Assembly: GCF_019599545.1 (NCBI RefSeq)
Contig: NZ_JAIEZV010000003.1
Span: 372,001-436,000 of the forward strand
Length of the DNA stretch: 64,000 nt
Direction of reading: 5' to 3'
Source: Halobacillus sp. Nhm2S1
GTDB taxonomy: Bacteria; Bacillota; Bacilli; Bacillales; Halobacillaceae
The position numbers and the translations under genes were made by a program. Shown here piece by piece: positions 36,877 to 45,407 of this stretch (position 1 is the stretch's first letter; each line of letters opens with the position of its first letter). The notes under the pieces were generated by a model. That model had not been told where the DNA came from, ran no database searches, and was given only the letters and a program-made list of their open reading frames with translations.

Positions 36877-39213
36877 ATGTTGGTGGCTGTATTATTGCCT
36901 TTTATCATTGCAATTTTTATCCCATTTTTAAGTAAATGGAAAGAAAAGATTCACACAGGATTCTTTGTTACGATTGTACCTGTGTTAATTTTTATTTATT
37001 TTGCCCGCTTTTTAGGGGCTGGTTTCGAACCGGTCGTTCACGAGTATTCCTGGATCCCGTCTCTGGATATGAATATGGTCTTTCACCTGGATGGACTAAG
37101 TTTACTATTTGTTCTACTAATCAGCGGAATTGGCGCCCTAGTTGCCTTCTATTCGGTTTTTTACCTACATAAATCGGAGCAACTGGGACATTTTTATGTG
37201 TACTTTCTCATATTCATGGGCTCTATGTTAGGAGTTGTATTGTCTGATAACGTTTTTGCCCTGTACAGTTTTTGGGAATTCACTTCCCTATCATCTTTCT
37301 TATTGATCGGATTTTGGAACTATAAGAAAGAATCCAGATACGGTGCATTAAAATCAATGCTTATTACCGTATTTGGTGGGTTAAGTCTATTGGGCGCTCT
37401 TATCTTTATGAGTGTCTTGACGAACACGTCAAGCATCCGAGGAATGATTGATCAGCAACAATTAATTCTTAACAGTGAATTCTTCCCACTGATCCTCGTT
37501 CTTTTATTGCTTGGTGCTTTTACAAAGTCTGCTCAATTCCCATTCCACATCTGGCTGCCGGATGCTATGGAAGCTCCAACTCCGGTGAGTGCTTACTTAC
37601 ACTCGGCAACAATGGTGAAGGCAGGTATCTATCTGGTTGCCCGCTATTCCCCAATGCTTTCCGCAAATGAATGGTTCTTCATCATTGTGTCGATGGCAGG
37701 GATTATCACATTATGCTGGGGATCTTATATGGCTGTAAGACAAACGGACTTAAAAGGAATTCTAGCATTCTCAACAATCAGTCAGCTTGGAATGATCATG
37801 GCTATGCTGGGATTCGGCACAAAAGCCGCAATCTTTGGGGCTGTTTTCCACATTCTTAACCATGCCACGTTCAAAGGTAGTCTATTTATGGTTGCCGGTA
37901 TTGTGGATCATGAAGCAGGAACGAGGGACATCCGTAAACTTGGCGGATTGATGACGTTCATGCCGATGACAGCCACTCTTGCACTGTTTGGCTCGTTCTC
38001 TATGGCTGGCGTACCCCTGCCATTCTTAAACGGGTTCTATAGTAAAGAGATGTTCTTTGAATCTTCGTTACATTTGGAAGCAGCGAGTACCGGCATTGCT
38101 GGAATACTGCAAACGAGTGTACCTTACTTAGCTGTATTCGGCAGTATATTCACCTTTGTATATTCCATGTACTTTTTCTTCGGCACTTTCCGTGGTCAAT
38201 CACACTTGAATGAACTGCCTAAAAAGCCGCATGAAGCGCCCATCGGTATGCTCATATCACCGATTGTTCTCGTAGCAGGTGTAGTGATCATTGGCTTGTT
38301 CCCAAGTGTGATCAATGAGCCATTTATTGCCCATGCGGCTGAAGCTGTCAAAGGTGCCGCGTTAGAAGAAAAACACATCTATTTCTGGCATGGATTTATT
38401 CCACCATTCATTATGTCCCTTACTGTTCTCGTCTTTGGAAGTATCTTAGCCCTTTCAAGGAAAGTATGGGCGCCGGTGTACAATGTTGTGCCCGGAGTGC
38501 TAAGTATGAATAAAGTTTATGACGGTACCGTTGATCGAGTTGAAAGATACTCTACGACGATTACAAAAGGATATATGAATGGTTCTCTCGGACGATATGT
38601 CAGACTGATTCTAGCGGCTATCATTGTCATTTCGTTTGCCTTTATGGCCATAACGGGCGGATTTACATTGGATACATCGAATGTAGCTGAAATTACGGCT
38701 CCTGAAATACTTGTCGCTGTTACAATGGTGATCGCAGCCATAGGTACCGCCCTTACCAATAACCGAATTGCCGCAATTCTTATTTTAGGTGTGGTAGGTT
38801 ATGGATTATCGATGCTATTTGTCCTGTACCGCGCACCTGATCTCGCTCTTACTCAGTTGATTGTAGAAACAGTAACTGTCGCTTTGTTCTTACTTGTTTT
38901 TTATCATTTACCGAAGCTACGTAAAAAAGAAGAACCCGTAAGTACCAAGGCACTGAACCTCGTCATATCAGTCGGTTTTGGTGCGTTGATGACGATGGTA
39001 GCTATTTCTTCTCACAGCAGTAAGTTCTTTGAGTCTATATCTGATTATTTCACGAAAAATTCTTACAAGCTTGGCGGAGGGGACAATATCGTCAACGTCA
39101 TCCTTGTAGACTTCCGTGGATTGGATACATTATTTGAAATTGTTGTACTAGGGATTGCCGCTATGGCAATTTACGGATTGATTCGTTTTAGAAAGAACAA
39201 GGAGGAGGAATAA
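36877..39213 (+). CDS. mrpA: Na+/H+ antiporter subunit MrpA
   Basis: Largest subunit of the multi-subunit Mrp cation/proton antiporter, related to the NuoL/NuoM proton-pumping subunits of complex I. The 778 residues are nearly all membrane helices, with the proton-antiporter core FTKSAQFPFHIWLPDAMEAPTPVSAYLHSATMVKAG (quoted here in parts: SAQFPFHIWLPDAM and TPVSAYLHSATM) and the MrpA-specific C-terminal region (LTQLIVETVTVALFLLVFYH, VNVILVDFRGLDTLFEI). AAAGGAGG precedes the ATG at 36877; a 25-codon upstream extension is rejected. No MnhB domain is fused at the C-terminus. Confidence 0.96.
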   Translation: MLVAVLLPFIIAIFIPFLSKWKEKIHTGFFVTIVPVLIFIYFARFLGAGFEPVVHEYSWIPSLDMNMVFHLDGLSLLFVLLISGIGALVAFYSVFYLHKSEQLGHFYVYFLIFMGSMLGVVLSDNVFALYSFWEFTSLSSFLLIGFWNYKKESRYGALKSMLITVFGGLSLLGALIFMSVLTNTSSIRGMIDQQQLILNSEFFPLILVLLLLGAFTKSAQFPFHIWLPDAMEAPTPVSAYLHSATMVKAGIYLVARYSPMLSANEWFFIIVSMAGIITLCWGSYMAVRQTDLKGILAFSTISQLGMIMAMLGFGTKAAIFGAVFHILNHATFKGSLFMVAGIVDHEAGTRDIRKLGGLMTFMPMTATLALFGSFSMAGVPLPFLNGFYSKEMFFESSLHLEAASTGIAGILQTSVPYLAVFGSIFTFVYSMYFFFGTFRGQSHLNELPKKPHEAPIGMLISPIVLVAGVVIIGLFPSVINEPFIAHAAEAVKGAALEEKHIYFWHGFIPPFIMSLTVLVFGSILALSRKVWAPVYNVVPGVLSMNKVYDGTVDRVERYSTTITKGYMNGSLGRYVRLILAAIIVISFAFMAITGGFTLDTSNVAEITAPEILVAVTMVIAAIGTALTNNRIAAILILGVVGYGLSMLFVLYRAPDLALTQLIVETVTVALFLLVFYHLPKLRKKEEPVSTKALNLVISVGFGALMTMVAISSHSSKFFESISDYFTKNSYKLGGGDNIVNVILVDFRGLDTLFEIVVLGIAAMAIYGLIRFRKNKEEE

Positions 39214-39216
39214 TAC

Positions 39217-39555
39217 ATGGAAATTATTATGGCCGTTCTAGCCGGCATTCTCTTCACTATGGGTGTCTACAACCTCCTTCAAAAACAATTGTTACGTATT
39301 ATCATAGGGACAGGCCTCATTTCTCATGGGGCCCACCTGTTCATCCTGACAATGGGAGAGTTGAAAACAGGAGCACCACCAGTACTGACTGAAGGAGTAG
39401 AAAACTACACGGATCCGCTCCCGCAGGCATTGATCTTGACTTCAATCGTCATCAGTTTCGGTGTTACAAGCCTACTACTTGTATTAGCTTATCGTGCTGC
39501 GAAAATTAACGGCACTGATAATATGGAGCAATTAAGGGGTAACGATTATGAGTAA
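39217..39555 (+). CDS. mrpC: Na+/H+ antiporter subunit MrpC
   Basis: NuoK-like small subunit of the Mrp complex. The 112 residues have three membrane helices and the family blocks NLLQKQLLRIIIGTGLISHGAHLF and DPLPQALILTSIVISFGVTSL (the second is the conserved ALxLTxIVI motif). It starts three bases after the mrpA stop, with its ribosome site (AAGGAGGAGG) inside the mrpA end. mrpB, expected between A and C, is missing. It overlaps mrpD by eight bases. Confidence 0.95.
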   Translation: MEIIMAVLAGILFTMGVYNLLQKQLLRIIIGTGLISHGAHLFILTMGELKTGAPPVLTEGVENYTDPLPQALILTSIVISFGVTSLLLVLAYRAAKINGTDNMEQLRGNDYE

Positions 39556-41032
39556 TTTAGCTGTATTGCCTATTCTGCTGCCTTTATTAGCAGGCATCTT
39601 CTTAGCTTTTATACACAAAAAAACAAAATTAGTACGCACTTTATCCAAAGCTTTCGCGATTATTAATCTCCTCGTTGTCGGGTGGATTTTCATGCAAGTG
39701 AGAGACAACGGGAACATTGTCCTGGAGATGGGGAGCTGGGATGCACCCTTTGGGATCGTCCTTGTCGCTGATCTGCTAGCCATGACGCTGGTTCTTACGA
39801 CAAATATCATTGCGGTGGCTAGTGTTTTCTTTGCACCTCAATCCTTATCAAAAAAAGAAGAGTCTTTTTACTTCTATACTTTCTTCTTTATGCTGATTTC
39901 CGGAGTCAGTGGTGCATTTTTAACAGGGGATTTATTCAACCTTTTCGTATTTTTCGAAGTCCTTCTGATGGCTTCCTATGGATTGATCGTACTTGGGAAT
40001 GGGAAGGCACAGCTTAGGGAATCGATTAAGTATGTATTGATCAACTTATTTTCTTCCATGTTGTTCGTAACGACCATAGCCTTTCTTTATTCGGTTGTAG
40101 GGACAGTCAACATGGCTCAAGCTGCTCAGCGTGTCCAGGAAGTGGACCAGCAAGGGATTTTGACGACAATTGCCATTTTGTTCTTTTTTGTATTTGCAAC
40201 AAAAGCGGCCGTCTTCCCTCTCTACTACTGGCTGCCACGGCCTTATATATCTCCAAATCCGGTCGTATCCGCTTTGTTCGGAGCGCTGTTAACAAAAGTA
40301 GGGGTTTATTCCATCTTGCGGACGTTCACCTTGATCTTCAATCACGAGGTGGAATTGACCCATACCTTGTTCATTTACCTAGCAGCTTTGACTATGATTT
40401 TTGGAGTTGTTGGTGCTTTGTCCACGAACAATATCAAGCTGATCGTTGCGTATAATATCATACCAGCCGTAGGCTTTATGCTTATGGGAATTGGAATTTT
40501 TACTGAGGTTTCCATAACCGGTACGATCTATTACCTTGTTCATGATATGGTGATCAAAGGAGCTCTCTTCATCCTTGTGGGAGCCACTGCTTATGTAGCG
40601 GGCACATCTGACCTTCGTAAAATGGGTGGCTTGATCCATCATTATCCCGTCCTCGGATGGCTTATGTTTCTAGCCTCTTTAGTGTTGGCCGGAATACCAC
40701 CATTTAGTGGTTTCATCGGTAAACTATTATTGTTGCGCGGCGGCCTGGGCGAAGAAGAAATTTTCATCGTCATTATCGCTCTTATTTCAAGTCTATTGAT
40801 TCTGTTCTCGATGATCAGAATTTTCATTCGAGGGTATTGGGGAGAAAAAATGGACATTCCTGTTCCTGATCGGGAAAAGAAAGGAAAACGAATGGCTATT
40901 CCTGCTGCTGGGCTACTTACCGTTTCCATCCTCCTCGGCGTAGGTGCTGAATGGTTCTTCCCGACAATAGAAACCATCGCTCAATATATAATGGATCCAG
41001 AACTCTATATTGATTCTGTGTTAAAGGAGTAG
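39548..41032 (+). CDS. mrpD: Na+/H+ antiporter subunit MrpD
   Basis: NuoM/NuoN-like subunit essential for antiport. The 494 residues have 13-14 hydrophobic segments and the core ATKAAVFPLYYWLPRPY and a lysine-containing VHDMVIKGALFILVG block. Antiport residues typical of the family (Glu in FFEVLLMASYGLIV, Lys in TKAAVFPL) are present. It overlaps mrpC and is followed six bases later by mrpE. Confidence 0.95.
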   Translation: MSNLAVLPILLPLLAGIFLAFIHKKTKLVRTLSKAFAIINLLVVGWIFMQVRDNGNIVLEMGSWDAPFGIVLVADLLAMTLVLTTNIIAVASVFFAPQSLSKKEESFYFYTFFFMLISGVSGAFLTGDLFNLFVFFEVLLMASYGLIVLGNGKAQLRESIKYVLINLFSSMLFVTTIAFLYSVVGTVNMAQAAQRVQEVDQQGILTTIAILFFFVFATKAAVFPLYYWLPRPYISPNPVVSALFGALLTKVGVYSILRTFTLIFNHEVELTHTLFIYLAALTMIFGVVGALSTNNIKLIVAYNIIPAVGFMLMGIGIFTEVSITGTIYYLVHDMVIKGALFILVGATAYVAGTSDLRKMGGLIHHYPVLGWLMFLASLVLAGIPPFSGFIGKLLLLRGGLGEEEIFIVIIALISSLLILFSMIRIFIRGYWGEKMDIPVPDREKKGKRMAIPAAGLLTVSILLGVGAEWFFPTIETIAQYIMDPELYIDSVLKE

Positions 41033-41038
41033 AAGCTG

Positions 41039-41515
41039 ATGCCTTTACAAATCGTACTGAACATCATCATCGCTATGATGTGGATGTTCCTGAGTGAAAC
41101 ATACAATTTCACAACTTTCTTTGTCGGATATATTTTAGGAATCATACTTCTCTTCGTCCTTCAGCGTTTTATACCAGATTCATTTTATATGAAACGGGCG
41201 TGGAAGTTTTTCCTTCTCATTCTCTTGTTTATACGAGAGCTTGTCCTTTCCAACATCGACATTGTCAAGCATGTGTATAAGCCAAAAATGGATATGCAGC
41301 CAGGGATATTCGCATTACCAATTGACGTGAAAACAAACTTTGAAATTACACTTCTTGCCAACTTGATTTCTTTGACTCCCGGGACATTGTCGGTGGTCGT
41401 GAGTGAAGATCATACGAAAATCTTTATTCATGCGATGGATATGCCGGATGTTCAAGAATCTGTCAGTGAAATTAAGAATTCATTTGAAAAGCGTATCTTG
41501 GAGGTGACCCGTTAA
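41039..41515 (+). CDS. mrpE: Na+/H+ antiporter subunit MrpE
   Basis: Membrane subunit without a complex I counterpart. The 158 residues have two or three N-terminal helices and the conserved cytoplasmic portion NFEITLLANLISLTPGTLSV followed by IFIHAMD. The stop is directly followed by the mrpF ATG, showing tight coupling. Confidence 0.94.
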   Translation: MPLQIVLNIIIAMMWMFLSETYNFTTFFVGYILGIILLFVLQRFIPDSFYMKRAWKFFLLILLFIRELVLSNIDIVKHVYKPKMDMQPGIFALPIDVKTNFEITLLANLISLTPGTLSVVVSEDHTKIFIHAMDMPDVQESVSEIKNSFEKRILEVTR

Positions 41516-41827
41516 ATGGAAGATATCCTTGATATGACACAAACATGGATCCAAATATCAGCTACCATCGCTGTTGTAGCTGTAGCAATCTCCGTGATCC
41601 TCCTTTTATATCGCGCAATTCTCGGCCCGACGAATCCGGATCGTGCGGTTGCCCTTGATATCATTGGAATCAATCTTATGGCCTTAGCAGGACTAATCGC
41701 CGTCCTGCTCGTAACAACAAGGTTTAATGATGTCGTCCTGCTGATTGGTATTCTTCTCTTCATCGGTACGGTCGCACTGGCGAAATTCTTAGAAAAGGGT
41801 GTTATCATTGAGCGGGACGTGGATTAA
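41516..41827 (+). CDS. mrpF: Na+/H+ antiporter subunit MrpF
   Basis: Small three-helix subunit of the Mrp complex; in B. subtilis it also supports bile-salt (cholate) efflux. The 103 residues have the conserved RAILGPTNPDRAVALDIIG motif between helices one and two. Starts at the base after the mrpE stop and overlaps mrpG. Confidence 0.94.
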   Translation: MEDILDMTQTWIQISATIAVVAVAISVILLLYRAILGPTNPDRAVALDIIGINLMALAGLIAVLLVTTRFNDVVLLIGILLFIGTVALAKFLEKGVIIERDVD

Positions 41828-42194
41828 TTTAATTTTCGACATCACCATATGTCTGTCTCTATTGATCGGTGCCTTTTTCCTTATCTCTGGTTCTATCGGT
41901 ATTTTGCGTTTTCCTGATGTTTACACACGTCTACATGCAGCCACAAAAAGCTCGACCCTCGGTGTCGCCGGAATCATGATTGGTGCCTTTCTATTCCACT
42001 ATGTTGAACATGACATCGTGAGTGGTAAACTGCTTCTTGGCATATTCTTTGTCCTGTTGACAGCCCCTGTTTCTGGACATATGATCTCAAGAGCTGCCTA
42101 CCGTGCCGGAGTACCTCTTTGGGAAAAGAGTGTAAAAGATGAATACGCAGAAGTTTTAAAAGAAGAACAGAAGCGACAAGCACCAGATTCATAA
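41808..42194 (+). CDS. mrpG: Na+/H+ antiporter subunit MrpG
   Basis: Three-helix last subunit of the Mrp complex. About 128 residues with the family block LISGSIGILRFPDVYTRLHA and SSTLGVAGIMIGAF, plus a charged C-terminal tail. The start is uncertain: TTG at 41808 has a well-spaced AAGGGTG site, while the GTG at 41799 falls inside that site. It overlaps mrpF in another frame. A terminator follows seven bases after the stop, closing the operon. Confidence 0.92.
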   Translation: MSGTWINLIFDITICLSLLIGAFFLISGSIGILRFPDVYTRLHAATKSSTLGVAGIMIGAFLFHYVEHDIVSGKLLLGIFFVLLTAPVSGHMISRAAYRAGVPLWEKSVKDEYAEVLKEEQKRQAPDS

Positions 42195-42200
42195 ATCGAC

Positions 42201-42231
42201 ATGCCTCCATTCTAATGGGGGCATTTTTTTA
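42201..42231 (+). terminator. Terminator of the mrp operon
   Basis: Ten-pair stem ATGCCTCCAT (42201-42210) with ATGGGGGCAT (42215-42224), TCTA loop, followed by seven T. Confidence 0.92.
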
Positions 42232-42332
42232 CCTTTATGAACATTATTTTTAACGACAGACAAGCACAGACGACTTCTTAAGGACATAAGTATGTTGTAG
42301 GCATTCGCCTAATCCTTGAGGAGGTGCGTCCT

Positions 42333-43046
42333 ATGAGCAGTCTCATCGCTTCCATCCTTTATTTTTTTAAAGAGTCTCTCTTCTTCATGTCTTATGTTAA
42401 AAACCAGGCTTTTCCGAACCCCCTGCCTCCAGAAGAAGAAGCCAAACAGCTCCAATTAATGGCAGAAGGTAGTCATGACGCCCGGAACAAACTGATTGAA
42501 CATAACTTGCGACTTGTCGCACACATTGTGAAGAAGTTTGAAAACACGAAAGAAGACTTTGAAGACCTTATTTCTATTGGTACGATCGGTTTGATCAAAG
42601 GAATTGAAAGTTATTCGACAGGAAAAGGGACGAAACTTGCCACCTATGCCGCACGCTGTATTGAGAACGAAATTCTCATGCACCTCAGGTCGACGAAAAA
42701 AATGAGTAAGGATATTTCGCTCCAAGATCCGATCGGTCATGATAAAGAAGGAAACGAATTGAACCTTCTTGATATTCTACAGGCGGATGTCACGGATATA
42801 GTGGAGGAAATCCAACTTCATATGGAATTGGAAAAAATCAAGGATTTCATTACTGTATTAGATGAGCGGGAAAAAGAAGTGATTATCTTCAGATATGGAC
42901 TGAATCAGACAGAAGAAAAGACTCAACGTGAGATCGCAAAAGAACTTGGTATATCGAGGAGTTATGTATCAAGAATTGAAAAGCGTGCATTAATGAAGAT
43001 TTTCCATGAATTCTACAAGCAGAGTAAACAAGGGAAAAATGGATAA
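42333..43046 (+). CDS. sigK: Sporulation sigma factor SigK (pro-sigma-K), intact
   Basis: Late mother-cell sigma factor. The 237 residues begin with a hydrophobic pro-sequence ([18 protein letters not shown]) that is cut by SpoIVFB in B. subtilis, then region 2 ([29 protein letters not shown]) and region 4 with the helix-turn-helix [23 protein letters not shown] at 42333 has GGAGG eight bases upstream. The gene is uninterrupted: the skin element that splits it in B. subtilis 168 is absent. It lies between mrp and yrhC. Confidence 0.96.
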   Translation: MSSLIASILYFFKESLFFMSYVKNQAFPNPLPPEEEAKQLQLMAEGSHDARNKLIEHNLRLVAHIVKKFENTKEDFEDLISIGTIGLIKGIESYSTGKGTKLATYAARCIENEILMHLRSTKKMSKDISLQDPIGHDKEGNELNLLDILQADVTDIVEEIQLHMELEKIKDFITVLDEREKEVIIFRYGLNQTEEKTQREIAKELGISRSYVSRIEKRALMKIFHEFYKQSKQGKNG

Positions 43047-43083
43047 AAAAAAGCCACTACCATCTTATTAGAATGGAGTGGCT
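43044..43083 (-). terminator. Terminator between sigK and yrhC
   Basis: AGCCACT ... AGTGGCT (seven pairs) extended by CCAT/ATGG after a bulge, flanked by a long A-run on the plus strand, so a strong U-run on the minus strand ends yrhC. It probably also stops sigK. Confidence 0.8.
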
Positions 43084-43090
43084 GTTTCAT

Positions 43091-43321
43091 TCAGTCCTCT
43101 ACGAGTTTCTTTTTCCATTTTCTAATCTTCCAAGTCATGACGAATGCTGTTACAAGGGCTATACCCATGACAGGGTACAAAAACAAGTAAGCTTTTGTCC
43201 CGTATTCATAGAGACTGATCAGTGTGCCTATATAGAGATAAGTGCTCATGATTAATAGCGTAATCACGAACCGTTTATAATCCGATATTTTTTCCTTTAA
43301 CCATTGGGAAGTATCCAACAA
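43091..43321 (-). CDS. yrhC: YrhC family membrane protein
   Basis: A 76-residue protein with two membrane helices (about residues 19-37 and 45-63) and a very basic C-terminus (WKIRKWKKKLVED), matching the YrhC family next to mtnN in Bacillus. Function unknown. Two adjacent TTG codons (43321, 43318) follow an AGGAGG site; either may be the start. Confidence 0.85.
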   Translation of the reverse strand: MLDTSQWLKEKISDYKRFVITLLIMSTYLYIGTLISLYEYGTKAYLFLYPVMGIALVTAFVMTWKIRKWKKKLVED

Positions 43322-43383
43322 GGTCCACCTCCTACTATGAAAATCTTAACATATGAGAATCATAGTGTCGGTGGAAATGATTG

Positions 43384-44076
43384 TCATTCGTAATTCTTAA
43401 CCATTTCCATGATCATGACGGCTGCATTTTCGGCAGCTTTCGGTAAAAATTGATCAAATGAAATCGAGGATTCCTTACCAGCGATATCGGACAACGCCCG
43501 AATGACAACAAAAGGTGTTCCGTACTTATAACAAACCTGGGCGATCGCAGCGGCTTCCATCTCTGCTGCAATCATCTCAGGAAACTTACCTCGAACAAAA
43601 TCCACTCTCGCTTCCTCTTGCATAAAGGAATCACCTGTAGCGATGATCCCTCTCGCTGCTTTTGCATCTGTCTTCTCAACAGCATCCATCGCTTGTTGCA
43701 CAAGACTTTCATCCGCTGCGTACATGGCAGGCATTCCCGGAACTTGACCATATTCATACTTAAAAGCAGTCACATCCACATCGTGATGTGTCACTAAGGA
43801 AGAAATGACTACATCTCCGACCTCAAGGTCCTTGGCAAATCCCCCAGCTGACCCTGTATTGATGACGGCATCAATTTCATATTGCTCATGAAGAATCGTC
43901 GTAGCCATGGCTGCATTGACTTTACCAATGCCCGACTTTAATAGAACGACTTTCTTTCCATGCAAAACGCCATCAACAAAAAGACTGCCCGCAACCTCTT
44001 TCTCTGATGCTACATCCATATTCGCTTTTAATAATTCTACTTCTTCATCCATAGCTCCAATAATTCCAATTGCCAT
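43384..44076 (-). CDS. mtnN: 5'-methylthioadenosine/S-adenosylhomocysteine nucleosidase
   Basis: Cleaves MTA and SAH to adenine and the thioribose, keeping the methyl cycle running. The 230 residues have the PNP/UDP fold motifs IGIIGAMDEEVELL, NTGSAGGFAKDLEVGDVV, the MEAAAIAQV substrate motif (Glu) and VIRALSDIAG with catalytic Asp. ATG at 44076 has GAGAGG; a TTG two codons before is possible. In B. subtilis it sits with yrrT, mccA and mccB; here these are not adjacent. Confidence 0.95.
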   Translation of the reverse strand: MAIGIIGAMDEEVELLKANMDVASEKEVAGSLFVDGVLHGKKVVLLKSGIGKVNAAMATTILHEQYEIDAVINTGSAGGFAKDLEVGDVVISSLVTHHDVDVTAFKYEYGQVPGMPAMYAADESLVQQAMDAVEKTDAKAARGIIATGDSFMQEEARVDFVRGKFPEMIAAEMEAAAIAQVCYKYGTPFVVIRALSDIAGKESSISFDQFLPKAAENAAVMIMEMVKNYE

Positions 44077-44092
44077 AACCAAACTTCCTCTC

Positions 44093-44794
44093 TCAACCGT
44101 TTTTATTTTTTAGAATCTCAAGTTTGACTGGTTTATACCCTTGTCCTTCAATCCAGTCAATCTGCACCCTGAGGTATCCTGTCTTATTTTTGTCAGAGAC
44201 TGTTGCCTTAGCTTTTTGATGGTGGCCTCTATTACTTACATCCCAATAGATAATATTGTCCTCAGAAAGGCCGACAGCGCTTCTTATCGCCTGTTTTAAT
44301 TCTTCATAGTCCTGAGTACCTGGTTGGTATGTGATTCCATGTTCTCCGTTCGTTTCCATCTCTGTAGGAATAACCGGCCAATCCTTTGTGATGACTCGTT
44401 CTACATTAGGGTCATCACTTTTTTCAATTTTCAACCCTTTTTCGTCCTCGATTGGCTTCAGCTCTTCAAACTCTTCAATAGAGATCTGTTGCTTTTCTGG
44501 TTGTTCCTCCGTATCTTCACCTTGTTTATCCTTTGCTTCTTTATCTTTTTCTTCACTGTTCTCGTTGGCTTCCGCCTGAGAATCATCATTCTGACCCTGA
44601 TCTTCCTTTGAGACCTGTTGACTTTCAGTATCCTTTGCTTGTCCTTTTTGATCCTCTCCTCCGAAGATCATCAATCCGAAGAGTAACACCATGAAAACAC
44701 TGCCTGCCCCTATAAGCCAAGTCAACACCTTCGTACTACGACGCTTTTTCTCATAACGACCTGAGCGGGAATAAGGGGATTGTTTGTTTGACAT
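44093..44794 (-). CDS. yrrS: YrrS family protein
   Basis: A 233-residue protein with a basic cytoplasmic N-terminus (YEKKRRSTK), one membrane helix (about residues 26-45), a highly acidic, glutamine/glutamate-rich linker (about 46-110), and a conserved C-terminal domain (WPVIPTEMETNGEHGITYQ ... VQIDWIEGQGYKPVKLEIL). In B. subtilis yrrS is next to pbpI (yrrR); here pbpI is absent. Function unknown; a cell-envelope role fits topology. Confidence 0.88.
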   Translation of the reverse strand: MSNKQSPYSRSGRYEKKRRSTKVLTWLIGAGSVFMVLLFGLMIFGGEDQKGQAKDTESQQVSKEDQGQNDDSQAEANENSEEKDKEAKDKQGEDTEEQPEKQQISIEEFEELKPIEDEKGLKIEKSDDPNVERVITKDWPVIPTEMETNGEHGITYQPGTQDYEELKQAIRSAVGLSEDNIIYWDVSNRGHHQKAKATVSDKNKTGYLRVQIDWIEGQGYKPVKLEILKNKNG

Positions 44795-44912
44795 GATTTT
44801 TCTGCCTCCTTTTTACTCGCCGTTTATTATACATGAAGTTTTGACTGTTACCAATGCTTTCTTTTTCCTATCTCATTTCCCGGGCTATATTCCAAACCTC
44901 ACTATAGCTCCC

Positions 44913-45338
44913 GATTGTTGAAGACTCAGTTTCGAGGCGTTTTCGGGGTTCGTTACCCGGGTTGAGCGTTAGGGATGGCTGGAAAGCTACTCGCTTTCGA
45001 TGTATGTGAGAAACGAACTCCTTTCCAAGTTGGATTGTCTTCCGCTATCCCGATTGTTAAAAGCATAAAGCACTCTGTATTAAGCTCTCAGAGTTTGTGG
45101 AAATCTTAATCTTATACTCCAATCAAACCGAATAACTGTTTATTCTGGAAGTGGTTTCGAGACTCTTATATAGCAAAGGGGCAGAGGGGAATGGCGAGAC
45201 TCCTGCGGAAAAGAGTGCTAGGTGAGACCCCGCAAGGCGTCAGCCTGAGGAGGCTCATCGCGCTCCCGCGGAAAGCGAGCTAATCCTCGTAGCCCCCATC
45301 CACTCAATAAAAGTCTCGAAACTGAGTCTTCCACAATC
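44913..45338. repeat. Nested inverted-repeat element (outer)
   Basis: A 426-bp non-coding segment bounded by 24-bp inverted repeats with one mismatch (44913-44936 and 45315-45338; the inner 17 positions are perfect). The decanucleotide CCCGATTGTT appears at the left end and again near 45049. No transposase, no clear target duplication. It fills the yrrS-greA gap, where pbpI would be expected. The rest of the gap, about 44810-44912, shows nothing. Confidence 0.7.
45154..45322. repeat. Inner GC-rich repeat of the Bacillaceae intergenic type
   Basis: A 169-bp unit within the outer element, with 16-bp inverted ends (45154-45169 and 45307-45322, one mismatch). Its interior has the blocks GCGAGACTCCTGCGG, GTGAGACCCCGCA, GCCTGAGGAGGCTCA and CCCGCGGAAAGCGA, which I recognise from many Bacillaceae intergenic regions. 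Likely a non-autonomous mobile repeat; short frames inside it are not genes. Confidence 0.75.
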
Positions 45339-45375
45339 CTGCCATATTCTTTAAGAGAATTAGTATGTAGGCATG

Positions 45376-45406
45376 AAAAAAGACAGGGGAAGCCCCTGTC
45401 TTTTTT
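45376..45406 (-). terminator. Terminator after greA
   Basis: Fourteen-bp perfect stem (45376-45389 with 45393-45406), three-base loop, U-run on the minus strand; two bases after the greA stop. Confidence 0.94.
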
Positions 45407-45407
45407 A

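Noticed and set aside
45186-45305. Short open frames inside the GC-rich repeat
   Set aside because: These recur wherever this repeat occurs and resemble known spurious Bacillaceae hypothetical peptides; no start signals.
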